A stretch of DNA of 40,907 nt from Streptomyces griseus (GCA_002154345.1 MUNB01000346.1:1-40907), one strand, 5' to 3'; shown: positions 23,290-31,783, counted from the stretch's first letter. Notes: a model not told the origin generated them from the sequence alone. Made by a program: numbers and translations.

Positions 23290-26147
23290 ACCCCCTCCCC
23301 GGTTGGCGCGCCGCCTTCCGCATAGCCCGGCGCGACGCCGCACGGGCCAAGGGCCGCAGCGCCCTGGTCGTCGCGATGATCGCCCTGCCGGTCCTCGGTG
23401 TGACCGCGGCCGACCTCACCTACCGCAGCGCCCTGCCCACCAAGGCCGAGGAGCTGACGGCCGAGCTGGGCTCGGCCGACGCCCGGTTCACGGCCACGAG
23501 CATGGGACCGGTGAAGCTCCAGCAGTTGCCCGACGGCATCAGCTGGAACCCGCCCGAGGGCGCCGCCGACCCCACGCCCGAGGAGCAGGCGAGGCCGGTC
23601 GACGTGACCGCGGCCTTCCCCGAGGGCTCGCGTCACGTCACCGAGCGGAGCGTGCCGGTGTCGGTGACCACCCGCCACGGCATCACCGACACCGAGATCA
23701 CCGAACTGCGTATCGCCGACCCGATGCTGCGCGGCCGGATCGAACTGACCGACGGAAGCTTCCCCCGGGCCGCCGACGAGATCGCGGCGACCGAGAAGTT
23801 CATCGAGTCGTCCGGGCTGTCCGTCGGCGACCGCGTCACCGTGCGCGGCCCCGACCAGACCTACACGCTCACCGGCGCCGTCGAACTCCCCGCCGACCTG
23901 CGGGCCGACTCCCTCTACGCGCTCCCCGGCTCGGTCATCGCCCCCTGGCAGAAGACCGCCGACGGCGACAAGACCGTTCTGCCGCCCCAGGCGACCGACC
24001 TGAGCTGGCTGGTCCAGGGACCGTCCGGAGCGGGCGTGACCTGGCAGGACATCCTCGCCGCCAACGAGAAGGGCGTGGTGGTCAAGTCCCGCCAGGTCGT
24101 CCTGGATCCGCCGCCGGACTCCGAGGTCCCGATGGCCGAGCACAGCGGCGGGTTCGCTCAGGACACGGAGCTGACCGCGGCCGCTCTCACGGTGACCGCC
24201 ATGGCTCTCCTGGAGATCGTGCTGCTGGCCGGTCCGGCGTTCGCCGTGGGCGCGCGGCGTTCGCGCCGCCAGCTGGGGCTGGTCGGTTCGTGCGGCGGCA
24301 GCCGGGGCCAGGTCCGGGCCGTGGTGCTCGCGGGCGGCGCGGTGCTCGGAGCGGTCGGCGCGATGGCCGGGGTCGGCGCCGGGTTCGGCCTGACCGCCCT
24401 GTTCCGCCCGATGATCGAGGACTACACGGGCAACCGCTTCGGCGAACTGACCGTACGGCCCTGGGAGATCCTCGGCATCGCCGTGCTCGGCCTGGTCACC
24501 GGTGTCCTCGCCGCACTCGCCCCGGCGATCGTCGCGGGCCGCCAGTCGGTCCTGGAGTCGCTCACCGGCCGGCGCGGCATCCGCCGCAGCTCCCGGGTGC
24601 TGCCCGTCCTCGGTGTCGTCGCGCTCACGGTCGGCGTCGCGATCGCGGTCTACGGCGGCATCAGCGGCAGCACCAATCTCGTCGCCGGCGGATCCGTCCT
24701 CGCCGAACTGGGCGTCCTCTGCTGCATCCCGGTGATCGTCGGACTCCTCGGCCGGCTCGGCCGGCGGCTCCCGCTGACGCCCCGGATCGCGCTGCGCGAC
24801 GCGGCCCGCAACCGGGGCCGTACCGCACCCGCCGTCGCCGCCGTGATGGCGGCCGTCGCGGGCAGCATCGCCATCGCCACGTACACCAGCAGCAACGCCG
24901 CCGAGCAGGAGTACGACTTCGTGCCCAACATGACCCCGGGCACCGTCGCGCTGGTGGACTCCGGCGGCAGCGGCGGCGCCGCCGATCTGGCGCTCTCCCG
25001 GGCCGCCGTCGAGCAGAACTTCCCGGTCGGCGGCGGGCGCGCCGACATCGGACGGGTCTGGGCCGGCAGCGACTGCACGGACTACTACGATGAGGACGGC
25101 GCCGACTGCGGCACCCTCGAACTCGTCAAGCCCACCGGCAAGGCCCACTCCTGCCCGCTGAAGGGCAAGGGCGCCAAGGAGCTGGCCCTGCGCATCTCGG
25201 CCGACGAGCACAAGCGGCTGATGAACTCCCCGGCCTGCATGGACGAGAACTACACGACGATCGCGTTCGGCTCCGACGAGCACAAGATCGTCATCGGGGG
25301 CGCGGACGTGCTCTCCACGTACGTGAAGCTCGACGACCCGGCGGCGGCGAAGGCCCTGGCCGAGGGCACGCCCGTCCTGCTGAACCCGGCGTACGCGAAG
25401 AACGGCGAGGTCACCCTCAAGGCCGCGCACATCTACAACGACCGCGACAAGAAGAACCGGGCCCTGCACCCCGGCAAGGCCCGCACCACCACGGAACAGC
25501 TGAAGGTCTATGTCGCGGAGGACCGCTTCGCGGCGACGCCGGGCATCCGGATGGTCATGCCGAAGCAGACCGCGGAACGGTTCGGCCTGCATGTCGAGGA
25601 CCACGGCAGCATCTACCCGGTCACCCGCGAACCCACGGACGCCGAGCAGCAGGCGGCCTACTCGGCACTCCAGCGGGCCGGTGACCACGGGTATCTCATG
25701 ACCTCGAACGAGCAGTACCGGACGGAGGACGACACGATCCTGCTGATCCTCGCCCTCTTCGCCGGAGTGGTGACCCTGGGCGCCGCGGCCATCACGACCG
25801 GGCTGTCCAAGGCCGACGCGGAGGCCGACCTCACCACCCTCAGCGCGGTGGGCGCGCCCCCGGGCGTACGGCGTTCGCTGTCCGGCTTCCAGTGCCTGGT
25901 CGTCGCCCTGACCGGGGTACTCCTGGGCACGGCGGCGGGGCTCGTACCCGCGGTCGCCCTGCGCCTGACCGACCTGCGCGCGGCGCTGGAGGACATGCGG
26001 GCGGACCCGATGGAGTCGGCCTACACGCCGATCGTGATGCCGTGGGAGACCATCGGGCTGCTGGCCCTGGTCGTCCCGGTGCTCGCCGGACTGCTGGCAG
26101 CCGCCCTCACCAGCTCCCGGCTGACCCTGGCCCGGCGCGCGGGCTGA
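23286..26147 (+). CDS. ABC transporter FtsX-family permease
   Basis: This 953-residue protein starts at the GTG overlapping the ATPase stop. After an N-terminal membrane helix (about 20-42) comes an extracytoplasmic region (about 45-290). The first FtsX unit has three helices around 297-420, and a further pair lies near 440-500. A second large extracellular region with several cysteines (SDCTDYY, ADCGTL, HSCPLKG, SPACMD) is followed by the final FtsX unit, with helices near 815-835, 865-890 and 915-945. This duplicated layout is usual for actinobacterial antimicrobial-peptide and membrane-stress exporters. The substrate is unknown. A strong hairpin follows 30 nt downstream, so this ends the operon. 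Confidence 0.92.
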   Translation: MNPLPGWRAAFRIARRDAARAKGRSALVVAMIALPVLGVTAADLTYRSALPTKAEELTAELGSADARFTATSMGPVKLQQLPDGISWNPPEGAADPTPEEQARPVDVTAAFPEGSRHVTERSVPVSVTTRHGITDTEITELRIADPMLRGRIELTDGSFPRAADEIAATEKFIESSGLSVGDRVTVRGPDQTYTLTGAVELPADLRADSLYALPGSVIAPWQKTADGDKTVLPPQATDLSWLVQGPSGAGVTWQDILAANEKGVVVKSRQVVLDPPPDSEVPMAEHSGGFAQDTELTAAALTVTAMALLEIVLLAGPAFAVGARRSRRQLGLVGSCGGSRGQVRAVVLAGGAVLGAVGAMAGVGAGFGLTALFRPMIEDYTGNRFGELTVRPWEILGIAVLGLVTGVLAALAPAIVAGRQSVLESLTGRRGIRRSSRVLPVLGVVALTVGVAIAVYGGISGSTNLVAGGSVLAELGVLCCIPVIVGLLGRLGRRLPLTPRIALRDAARNRGRTAPAVAAVMAAVAGSIAIATYTSSNAAEQEYDFVPNMTPGTVALVDSGGSGGAADLALSRAAVEQNFPVGGGRADIGRVWAGSDCTDYYDEDGADCGTLELVKPTGKAHSCPLKGKGAKELALRISADEHKRLMNSPACMDENYTTIAFGSDEHKIVIGGADVLSTYVKLDDPAAAKALAEGTPVLLNPAYAKNGEVTLKAAHIYNDRDKKNRALHPGKARTTTEQLKVYVAEDRFAATPGIRMVMPKQTAERFGLHVEDHGSIYPVTREPTDAEQQAAYSALQRAGDHGYLMTSNEQYRTEDDTILLILALFAGVVTLGAAAITTGLSKADAEADLTTLSAVGAPPGVRRSLSGFQCLVVALTGVLLGTAAGLVPAVALRLTDLRAALEDMRADPMESAYTPIVMPWETIGLLALVVPVLAGLLAAALTSSRLTLARRAG

Positions 26148-26177
26148 AGCCCCTTCCGGCGCTCCCGGAAGGGATCC

Positions 26178-26219
26178 GGTGCCCCCGAGGACGGTGGATC
26201 ATCCGTTTTCGGGGGCACC
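26178..26219 (+). terminator. Terminator after the ABC exporter operon
   Basis: Seventeen-base arms (26178-26194, GGTGCCCCCGAGGACGG; 26203-26219) pair with two internal G-U wobbles in RNA around an 8-nt loop TGGATCAT. It begins 30 nt after the permease stop and precedes the bpa gene on the same strand. Confidence 0.75.
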
Positions 26220-26256
26220 ACCGTGGGGTACGGCATGTGTGCGAGACAATGGCGGC

Positions 26257-26805
26257 ATGGAAATGCCGAGGAATGACCGGTCGCAGGAGCACCCGCAGGT
26301 CCTTGTCGTGGGCCAGGACGGAATGGCTATCGGCGGCGGTGCCAGTGACGACGAGTCGCGCGAGGTCCCGGTGACGGAAATGGTGGAACAGCCCGCGAAG
26401 GTCATGCGCATCGGCAGCATGATCAAGCAGCTTCTGGAAGAGGTCAGGGCGGCTCCTCTCGACGAGGCGAGCCGGGTCAGGCTCAAGGAGATCCACGCCA
26501 GCTCCGTGAAGGAGCTGGAGGACGGCCTGGCGCCGGAGCTGGTCGAGGAGCTGGAGCGGCTCTCGCTGCCGTTCACCGAGGAGTCGGTGCCCTCCGAGGC
26601 CGAGCTGCGGATCGCCCAGGCACAGCTCGTGGGCTGGCTGGAGGGGCTTTTCCACGGCATCCAGACCGCGCTGTTCGCCCAGCAGATGGCGGCCCGCGCC
26701 CAGCTGGAGCAGATGCGCCGGGCCCTGCCGCCCGGCATGGCCCACGAGGACGAGGAAGGCGGCGCGGACCCGCACGGCCCGATCCGTTCCGGCCCGTATC
26801 TGTAA
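26257..26805 (+). CDS. bpa: Bacterial proteasome activator Bpa/PafE
   Basis: The product has 182 residues from the ATG at 26257; a second ATG nine bases later is also possible. The core (about 40-160) is the helical DUF2587 fold: VTEMVEQPAKVMRIGSMI, LLEEVRAAPLDEASRVRLKEIH, LAPELVEELERLSLPF, and AQLVGWLEGLFHGIQTALFAQQMAARAQLEQM. In mycobacteria this protein forms a dodecameric ring that opens the 20S proteasome without ATP or Pup, docking through a C-terminal GQYL motif. Here the chain ends in GPYL, which keeps the Tyr-Leu terminus. It is predicted to be cytoplasmic and to help degrade unfolded or stress-damaged proteins, such as HspR in M. tuberculosis. It is transcribed alone, between two hairpins. 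Confidence 0.93.
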   Translation: MEMPRNDRSQEHPQVLVVGQDGMAIGGGASDDESREVPVTEMVEQPAKVMRIGSMIKQLLEEVRAAPLDEASRVRLKEIHASSVKELEDGLAPELVEELERLSLPFTEESVPSEAELRIAQAQLVGWLEGLFHGIQTALFAQQMAARAQLEQMRRALPPGMAHEDEEGGADPHGPIRSGPYL

Positions 26806-26843
26806 AGCCCGTATCCGCCTCCGGAGACCGAGGACCGACCGCG

Positions 26844-26885
26844 AGGGGCCCGGCAGCACACCGTGTGATGTGCCGCCGGGCCCCT
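26844..26885. terminator. Terminator between convergent bpa and oxidoreductase genes
   Basis: Seventeen-base arms (26844-26860, AGGGGCCCGGCAGCACA; 26869-26885) have one mismatch and an 8-nt loop. The stem sequence AGGGGCCCGG...CCGGGCCCCTT resembles the hairpin at 10656-10698, which suggests a common terminator form in this genome. Confidence 0.78.
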
Positions 26886-26953
26886 TCGTCGTACGTGTGG
26901 GTGTTCTGTCCGCCGGGTCGGGCGTCGTTACGGGGGCCGGGCCCGCTTACGGG

Positions 26954-27946
26954 TCAGGCGGCGGCCGACGGTGCGGTCAGCAGGACCTTGCCGATGTGCG
27001 CGCTGGACTCCAGCACCCGGTGCGCCTCGGCCGCGTCCGCCATCGGCAGCGCCCGGTCCACCACGGGCCGGACCACTCCGTCGGCGATCAGCGGCCACAC
27101 GTGCTCGCGTACGGCGGCGACGATGGCCGCCTTCTCGTGGAGCGGGCGGCCGCGCAGCGAGGTCGCGGTGACGGCGGCCCGCTTGGTCAGCAGGGCGCCG
27201 AGATTCAGCTCGCCCTTGGCCCCGCCCTGGAGTCCGATGATCGCGAGGCGGCCGTTGACGGCGAGCGCCTGGACGTTCCGGTCCAGGTACTTGGCGCCGA
27301 TGAGGTCCAGGATGACGTCGGCCCCCGCTCCGGCGGTGTTCTCCCGGATCTCCTCGACGAAGTCCTGCTCGCGGTAGTTGATCAGGATGTCCGCCCCCAG
27401 TTCGGCGCACCGCGCGAGCTTGTCCGGACTGCCCGCCGTGACCGCGACCCGGGCGCCGACCGCCTTCGCCAGCTGGATCGCCATCGTGCCGATGCCGCTG
27501 GAGCCGCCGTGGACCAGGAAGGTCTCGCCGGGGCGGAGGTGGGAAACCATGAACACGTTCGACCACACCGTCGCGGTGACCTCGGGCAGCGCCGCGGCCT
27601 CCACCAGGTCGACGCCCTCCGGTACGGGCAGGAGCTGGCCCACCGGAACGGCGACCTTCTCCGCGTAACCACCGCCCGCCAGCAGCGCGCACACCGCGTC
27701 GCCGACCGCCCAGCCGGTCACCCCGGGACCGAGTGCGAGGACGCGGCCCGCGCACTCCAGTCCGGGGTAGGGGGACGCACCGGGCGGCGGGTTGTAGAAG
27801 CCCTGCCGCTGGAGTACGTCGGCGCGGTTCACGGCGCTGGAGACGACCTCGACGAGGACCTCGCCGTCGCCGGGTACGGGATCGGGCACCTCGGCCCACA
27901 CGAGCGCCTCGGGGCCGCCGGGTTCAGGAATCGTGATCGCATGCAT
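26954..27946 (-). CDS. NAD(P)H:quinone oxidoreductase (zinc-free MDR family)
   Basis: This 330-residue protein starts at the ATG at 27946. It has the medium-chain dehydrogenase/reductase layout without zinc ligands. The N-terminal GroES-like domain has VVSSAVNRADVLQRQGFYNPP and GLECAGRV; NRADVLQR is diagnostic of the quinone reductase/PIG3 branch. The Rossmann domain has HGGSSGIGTMAIQLAK near residues 148-163, followed by GADILINYREQDF. It is predicted to reduce quinones or enone-like electrophiles with NADPH. It is a cytoplasmic, stand-alone gene next to the K+ channel gene on the same strand. The physiological substrate is not evident. Confidence 0.92.
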   Translation of the reverse strand: MHAITIPEPGGPEALVWAEVPDPVPGDGEVLVEVVSSAVNRADVLQRQGFYNPPPGASPYPGLECAGRVLALGPGVTGWAVGDAVCALLAGGGYAEKVAVPVGQLLPVPEGVDLVEAAALPEVTATVWSNVFMVSHLRPGETFLVHGGSSGIGTMAIQLAKAVGARVAVTAGSPDKLARCAELGADILINYREQDFVEEIRENTAGAGADVILDLIGAKYLDRNVQALAVNGRLAIIGLQGGAKGELNLGALLTKRAAVTATSLRGRPLHEKAAIVAAVREHVWPLIADGVVRPVVDRALPMADAAEAHRVLESSAHIGKVLLTAPSAAA

Positions 27947-27975
27947 GGCCGCGAGGCTACTCCGGCGGAGCGCAC

Positions 27976-28049
27976 GTTCAGGAGCGCGGCGTGCGGTTCA
28001 GGAGCGAGGCGTATGTATCGGTGCGCGGCATACGTTCAGGGGCGCGGCG
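27976..28049. repeat. Three copies of a 16-bp unit at the channel gene's 3' end
   Basis: GTTCAGGRGCGMGGCG occurs at 27976-27991, 27996-28011 and 28034-28049. The third copy covers the last codons and stop of the K+ channel gene. On the coding strand every copy therefore carries CCTGAAC, which contains the stop codon TGA. It looks like small duplications of the gene end. Confidence 0.75.
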
Positions 28050-29109
28050 GCATCGAGGTGTGCGGCACGGAGGGCGTGCTGGGGCTCTTCCGGACGATGG
28101 TGATGACCCGGTCCGTCAGCTGCAACGGACTGGCCTGCGGGTCGTCGTAGCCGAGCAGCCGGTGCCCGCGCAGCACACTGACGACGAGGTCCTCCGTCTC
28201 CCGTACGTTCTTGCCCACCTCGGCCTTTATGACCGGCCGTTCCACCAGGTCGAGTCCGCTGCCCTGCTGGATCAGGTCCTCCATCACCGTGCCCGCGCTG
28301 GGGCTGAGGACGGAGAGGCCGAGCAGCCGGCCGGCGGCGCTGGCGCTGGTGATGACGGCGTCGGCGCCGGACTGCCGCAGGAGGGGCGCGTTCTCCTCCT
28401 CGCGGACCGCCGCCACGATCTTCGCCCCGCGGTTCAGCTGGCGCGCGGTCAGGGCCACCAGCACGGCGGTGTCGTCGCGCTGGGTGGCGATGATGACCTG
28501 ACGGGCCTTCTGGAGCTCGGCGCGCAGCAGGACATCGCTGCGGGTGGCGTCGCCGAGGACGCCGGTGAAGCCCTCGGCGTTGGCCGCCTCGATCACCTTG
28601 GAGGCCGGATCGACGATGACGATCTGGTCCTTCGACAGGCCGGTGGCGCAGAGGGTCAGAATCGCCGAGCGGCCCTTCGTACCGAAACCGACGACGACGG
28701 TGTGGTCACGCAAGCTGGATCTCCAACGCTTCAGCCGGAAGTCCTCGCGGGTCCGTTCCGTGAGGACTTCCAGAGTGGTACCGACCAGGATGATCAGGAA
28801 CATCACGCGCAGCGGTGTCACGAGCACCACATTGATCAGCCGTGCTCCGTCGCTGTACGGCGTGATGTCGCCGTACCCGGTGGTGGAGAGGGTGACCGTC
28901 GCGTAGTAGACCGCGTCGAGCAGGTCGACCTTGCCGTCGGCGTTGTCGTTGTAGCCGTTGCGGTCGAGCCAGACGATCAGCACGGTCGCGGCCAGCACGA
29001 GCAGCGCCATCAGCAGGCGCTTGGCGACCTGGCGGGCCGGTCCGAGGGCCACCCGGCGCGGGAGCATCACCCGGGTCGGCACGACCAGTTCGTCGGCTCG
29101 CCTGGCCAT
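28036..29109 (-). CDS. K+ channel with RCK (TrkA-N/TrkA-C) domains
   Basis: I placed the start at ATG 29109 (357 residues). An in-frame ATG at 29172 would make the gene overlap the moeA end and read through a parS site, and neither start has a good ribosome binding site. A membrane helix (about 35-52), a pore loop with the K+ filter TTGYGD, and a second helix (VVLVTPLRVMFLIILVGTTLEV) form a two-helix channel. The RCK domain begins with the Rossmann motif VVVGFGTKGRSA and holds acidic VDPASKVIE at the end of beta 2. A TrkA-C domain ends the chain. It probably controls K+ flux and membrane potential and is gated by a nucleotide or ion. It lies just downstream of moeA. Confidence 0.9.
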   Translation of the reverse strand: MARRADELVVPTRVMLPRRVALGPARQVAKRLLMALLVLAATVLIVWLDRNGYNDNADGKVDLLDAVYYATVTLSTTGYGDITPYSDGARLINVVLVTPLRVMFLIILVGTTLEVLTERTREDFRLKRWRSSLRDHTVVVGFGTKGRSAILTLCATGLSKDQIVIVDPASKVIEAANAEGFTGVLGDATRSDVLLRAELQKARQVIIATQRDDTAVLVALTARQLNRGAKIVAAVREEENAPLLRQSGADAVITSASAAGRLLGLSVLSPSAGTVMEDLIQQGSGLDLVERPVIKAEVGKNVRETEDLVVSVLRGHRLLGYDDPQASPLQLTDRVITIVRKSPSTPSVPHTSMPPRP

Positions 29110-29126
29110 CGCATCGTGGCCGGGAA

Positions 29127-29140
29127 GTTTCACGTGAAAC
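29127..29140. promoter_or_regulatory. parS site overlapping the moeA stop codon
   Basis: This is a second exact GTTTCACGTGAAAC. On the minus strand it supplies the final moeA codons and stop (TTC ACG TGA). It lies 24 kb from the copy at 5147, a spacing expected for the oriC-proximal parS cluster. Confidence 0.92.
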
Positions 29141-30842
29141 ACCCTTCCGTCCACGGCGTCGCCGGGGCCCATGGGAGATCCAGAATCTCCACCTCGGTGC
29201 CGGACCGTACCCCGCCCGGCGGCACGACGGCCAACCCGTCCGCCGCGGCGATGCCCCGCAGCATGGCGGGCCCGTTGTAGCGGAGCGGTGCGACATGGTC
29301 CCGGCCGCCCGCCCGGCCCGCACGGTGCACCACGGGGACGAGCCGGGTGTCGTGCGGATGCCCGTGCACCTCGGCATGGACGAGGGCCCGGTACGCGTCC
29401 TGGGCGGGGCGGCCCGCGACGCCCGCGAGCAGCGGTTCCGCGAGCGTCAGCAGCCCCGATACGGCCGCGAGCGGATTGCCGGGCAGCCCGACCAGATACG
29501 GCCCCTCCGGCTGGCCCTTCATCTGTCCGGGGGCCGGCAGCCGCGCCAGCAGCATGGGGTGGCCGGGGCGGACCGCGACCCCGTCCACCAGCAGTTCGGC
29601 CCCGAGGGCGTCGAGGACCGGGTGCACATGGTCGACCGGGCCGGAGGCGGTGCCGCCGGTGGTGACGATCAGGTCGGCGTCGGAGGAGGCGAGGGCATCG
29701 CGCAGCGCCCCGGCGTCGTCCCCGAGGCGGACGGGCCCGGCGACCTCGGCACCCAGGGCCCGCAGCCAGGGGCCGAGCATGGGGCCCAGCGCGTCACGGA
29801 TCAGCCCGTCGTGCGGCAGACCGGCGGCGAGCAGTTCGTCGCCGAGGACGAGGATGTCGACGCGCGGGCGGGGCACGGCGGGCAGCGCGTCGTACCCGGC
29901 GGCCGCGGCGAGGCCGAGCACGGCCGGGGTCACGACCGTCCCGGCCGGAACGAGCTGCTCGCCCGAACGGCACTCCTGGCCGCGGGGTCTGATGTCCTGT
30001 CCGGTGACCACGGACCGCCGCGCGTGCAGCAGCCCCTTGGCCTCGTCGGGGTGCGCGTGCTCGCTGCGGATGACCGCCGTGGTGTCGGGCGGTACGCGGG
30101 CGCCGGTGGCGATCCGTACGGCGGTGCCGTCGGGCAGCGGGGTGTCCGGGCTCCGTCCGGCGAGGAGCCCCGCCCCGGCCTCGTACGCCCAGGGGCCCGG
30201 TCCGGCGACCGCCCAGCCGTCCATGGCCGAGGTGTCGAAGGACGGCAGATCGGTGAGCGCGCCGAGCGGCTCGGCCAGCACATGGCCCAGCGCCCGGTCG
30301 AGCGGCAGCCGGATCGTCGCCGGCGGCCCGGCCCGCCCGGCCCTGGTGGCGACCGCCCGCGCCCTGTCCCAGGACAGCGGCGGGGCCTTCGGGGTGGCCG
30401 GCTCGGCGTTCGGCGCGGGAGCTTCGGAGGAGGACCGGCCGGGCCGGTGTCGCTGATCGCTTCCGGACGCCTGAGCGGTGGCACGAGCGCCGCCCGAAGG
30501 GCCGCCTGCGCTGGGGCCGTTGCCGCCCGGGGAGCTGCCGACCGGGGCGCTGTCGGTCGAAGCGCTGTCGGTCGAAGCGCTCTGGTCCGGGCCGTTGCCG
30601 GTCGGGCCGCTGCTCAAGTCGCCGCCGGAGGCGCCGGAAGCGCGGGGGGTGCCGGGTGTGCCCGGGGTGCCAGGGATGTCGCGACCGCGGCCCGGGCGCA
30701 GGGTCGTCCCGCCGACCAGGGCGAGCGCCTGCTCGACAGCCCGCTCCTCCTCCTCGCGTGCGAGGTCGCTGCCGCCTCCGGCGGGGCGGAAGTCGCCGCC
30801 GTCGCTGCCGGACGCACGGCGCGGCCCGTCGGGGCCGGTCAT
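29130..30842 (-). CDS. moeA: Molybdopterin molybdotransferase MoeA with long disordered N-terminus
   Basis: The ATG at 30842 overlaps the mobA stop by 4 nt (ATGA), giving 570 residues. The MoeA core starts near residue 155 and shows SFDTSAMDGWAV (the conserved catalytic-cleft Asp and the molybdopterin-binding loop), then GARVPPDTTAVIRSE, GDELL near the start of the MoaB-like domain, VTTGGTASGPVDHV and GLPGNPLAAV. It inserts molybdate into adenylated molybdopterin to make active Mo cofactor. The first about 150 residues are Gly/Pro/Ser/Asp low-complexity sequence with short in-frame repeats (STDSA twice, GTP three times), which are not part of the usual 400-residue enzyme. This extension appears translated, since an equally well-placed later start is not obvious. 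Confidence 0.92.
   Translation of the reverse strand: MTGPDGPRRASGSDGGDFRPAGGGSDLAREEEERAVEQALALVGGTTLRPGRGRDIPGTPGTPGTPRASGASGGDLSSGPTGNGPDQSASTDSASTDSAPVGSSPGGNGPSAGGPSGGARATAQASGSDQRHRPGRSSSEAPAPNAEPATPKAPPLSWDRARAVATRAGRAGPPATIRLPLDRALGHVLAEPLGALTDLPSFDTSAMDGWAVAGPGPWAYEAGAGLLAGRSPDTPLPDGTAVRIATGARVPPDTTAVIRSEHAHPDEAKGLLHARRSVVTGQDIRPRGQECRSGEQLVPAGTVVTPAVLGLAAAAGYDALPAVPRPRVDILVLGDELLAAGLPHDGLIRDALGPMLGPWLRALGAEVAGPVRLGDDAGALRDALASSDADLIVTTGGTASGPVDHVHPVLDALGAELLVDGVAVRPGHPMLLARLPAPGQMKGQPEGPYLVGLPGNPLAAVSGLLTLAEPLLAGVAGRPAQDAYRALVHAEVHGHPHDTRLVPVVHRAGRAGGRDHVAPLRYNGPAMLRGIAAADGLAVVPPGGVRSGTEVEILDLPWAPATPWTEGCFT
30547..30581 (-). repeat. 15-bp tandem repeat within the moeA N-terminus
   Basis: GCGCTGTCGGTCGAA is repeated twice (30547-30561, 30562-30576), with a partial third copy GCGCT. 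The unit is 15 bp, so it preserves frame and gives a repeated STDSA in the disordered part of MoeA. Copy number could vary among strains. Confidence 0.75.
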
Positions 30843-31753
30843 GGTGTCCCGGTCCCCTCGCGGCCCGCGTCGGGCTTCGCCCCGTCCGCCGTATCGCCTG
30901 CCGCGCTCGCCTCCGCCTCCCAGCGCAGAGCGAGGGCGGTGGCCCTGCGAGCGGCCTCCGCGACCGCCGCGGCGGCCTCCTCGGGCCCCGCGCCGGCGCT
31001 CGCCCGGGCCGCCGCGTACCCGACCAGGAAGGTCGTGAGCGGGGCAGCGGGCCGGGCGACTCCGTGCGCGGCGTCCCGGGCGAGGTCGAGCAGGAGACCG
31101 GTGTCGACGTCGAGGTCGATACCCAGTTCGTTCTTGACCGAGGTCATCCATTCGTCCAGCACGGCCCCATGCTCCCTGATCCGGGCTCTGGCGGCAGCGA
31201 TGTCGTCCCAAGTGTCGCAGTCGAACGCGGCGTCGGGGCCCGCCTCGACCCGGGCGAGGTCCAGCTCCGCCGTCAGGAGCCGGAGCGGCAGCCCGGCGAG
31301 GCTTCCGTGCTCGGTGGCGATCAGGGCCAGCTCACGGCGGAGCGGCTCGGCGCGGTAGGCGGCCACGAGCGGCTGGTCGCGCCCGTCGGGGTCGGTGCAC
31401 AGGGCCCCTTCCCGGCCGGTCCTTCCGGCGGCGGCGAGCAGGGCGTCGACCGTCCCCGGACCGAGGAACGGAAGGTCGGCGGAGAGCACGAGAACGTACT
31501 CCGCCGTCGTCAGCCGGAGCCCCGCGCCCAGCGCCGCCAACGGGCCGCCGCCCTCGGGCACTTCCCGGGTCCAGACGACCGGCCGTACGGTGGCCCGACG
31601 ACCGCCCACCACGACGGTGCGGGCCGCCCCGGCGCAGGCCGCGAGAACCCGGTCGAGCAGCGCCCGGCCGCCCACCCGGACTCCTGGCTTGTCGGCGCCG
31701 CCGAGCCGCTTCGCGGCCCCGCCGGCAAGGACGATCACGTCATAGGCGGTCAT
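30839..31753 (-). CDS. mobA: Molybdenum cofactor guanylyltransferase MobA fused to DUF6457
   Basis: The start is ATG 31753, matching the first residues of the family, and the product has 304 residues. Residues 5-23 hold the nucleotidyltransferase signature LAGGAAKRLGGADKP. VPEGGGPLAALGAGL and LSADLPFL (metal-binding Asp) follow, completing a MobA-like domain to about residue 195. The C-terminal part (about 205-300), with EWMTSVKNELGIDLDVDT...LLDLARDAAHGVARPAAPLTTFLVGYAAA, matches DUF6457, a small helical domain of unknown role found in actinobacteria alone or fused to MobA. It attaches GMP to Mo-molybdopterin. The 4-nt overlap with moeA couples two consecutive steps of cofactor maturation. 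Confidence 0.88.
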   Translation of the reverse strand: MTAYDVIVLAGGAAKRLGGADKPGVRVGGRALLDRVLAACAGAARTVVVGGRRATVRPVVWTREVPEGGGPLAALGAGLRLTTAEYVLVLSADLPFLGPGTVDALLAAAGRTGREGALCTDPDGRDQPLVAAYRAEPLRRELALIATEHGSLAGLPLRLLTAELDLARVEAGPDAAFDCDTWDDIAAARARIREHGAVLDEWMTSVKNELGIDLDVDTGLLLDLARDAAHGVARPAAPLTTFLVGYAAARASAGAGPEEAAAAVAEAARRATALALRWEAEASAAGDTADGAKPDAGREGTGTP

Positions 31754-31783
31754 ACGTCGAGTATGGGCGGCGCCCCGGAGCGA

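Noticed and set aside
23172..25688. Minus-strand open frame of 838 codons opposite the ABC permease
   Set aside because: The permease on the other strand has membrane helices, FtsX pattern and coupling to the ATPase. The antisense frame has no recognisable domain or ribosome binding site.
29110..29172. Upstream start for the K+ channel
   Set aside because: It would overlap the moeA coding end by 43 nt and read through parS without a better ribosome binding site. I kept it only as an alternative.
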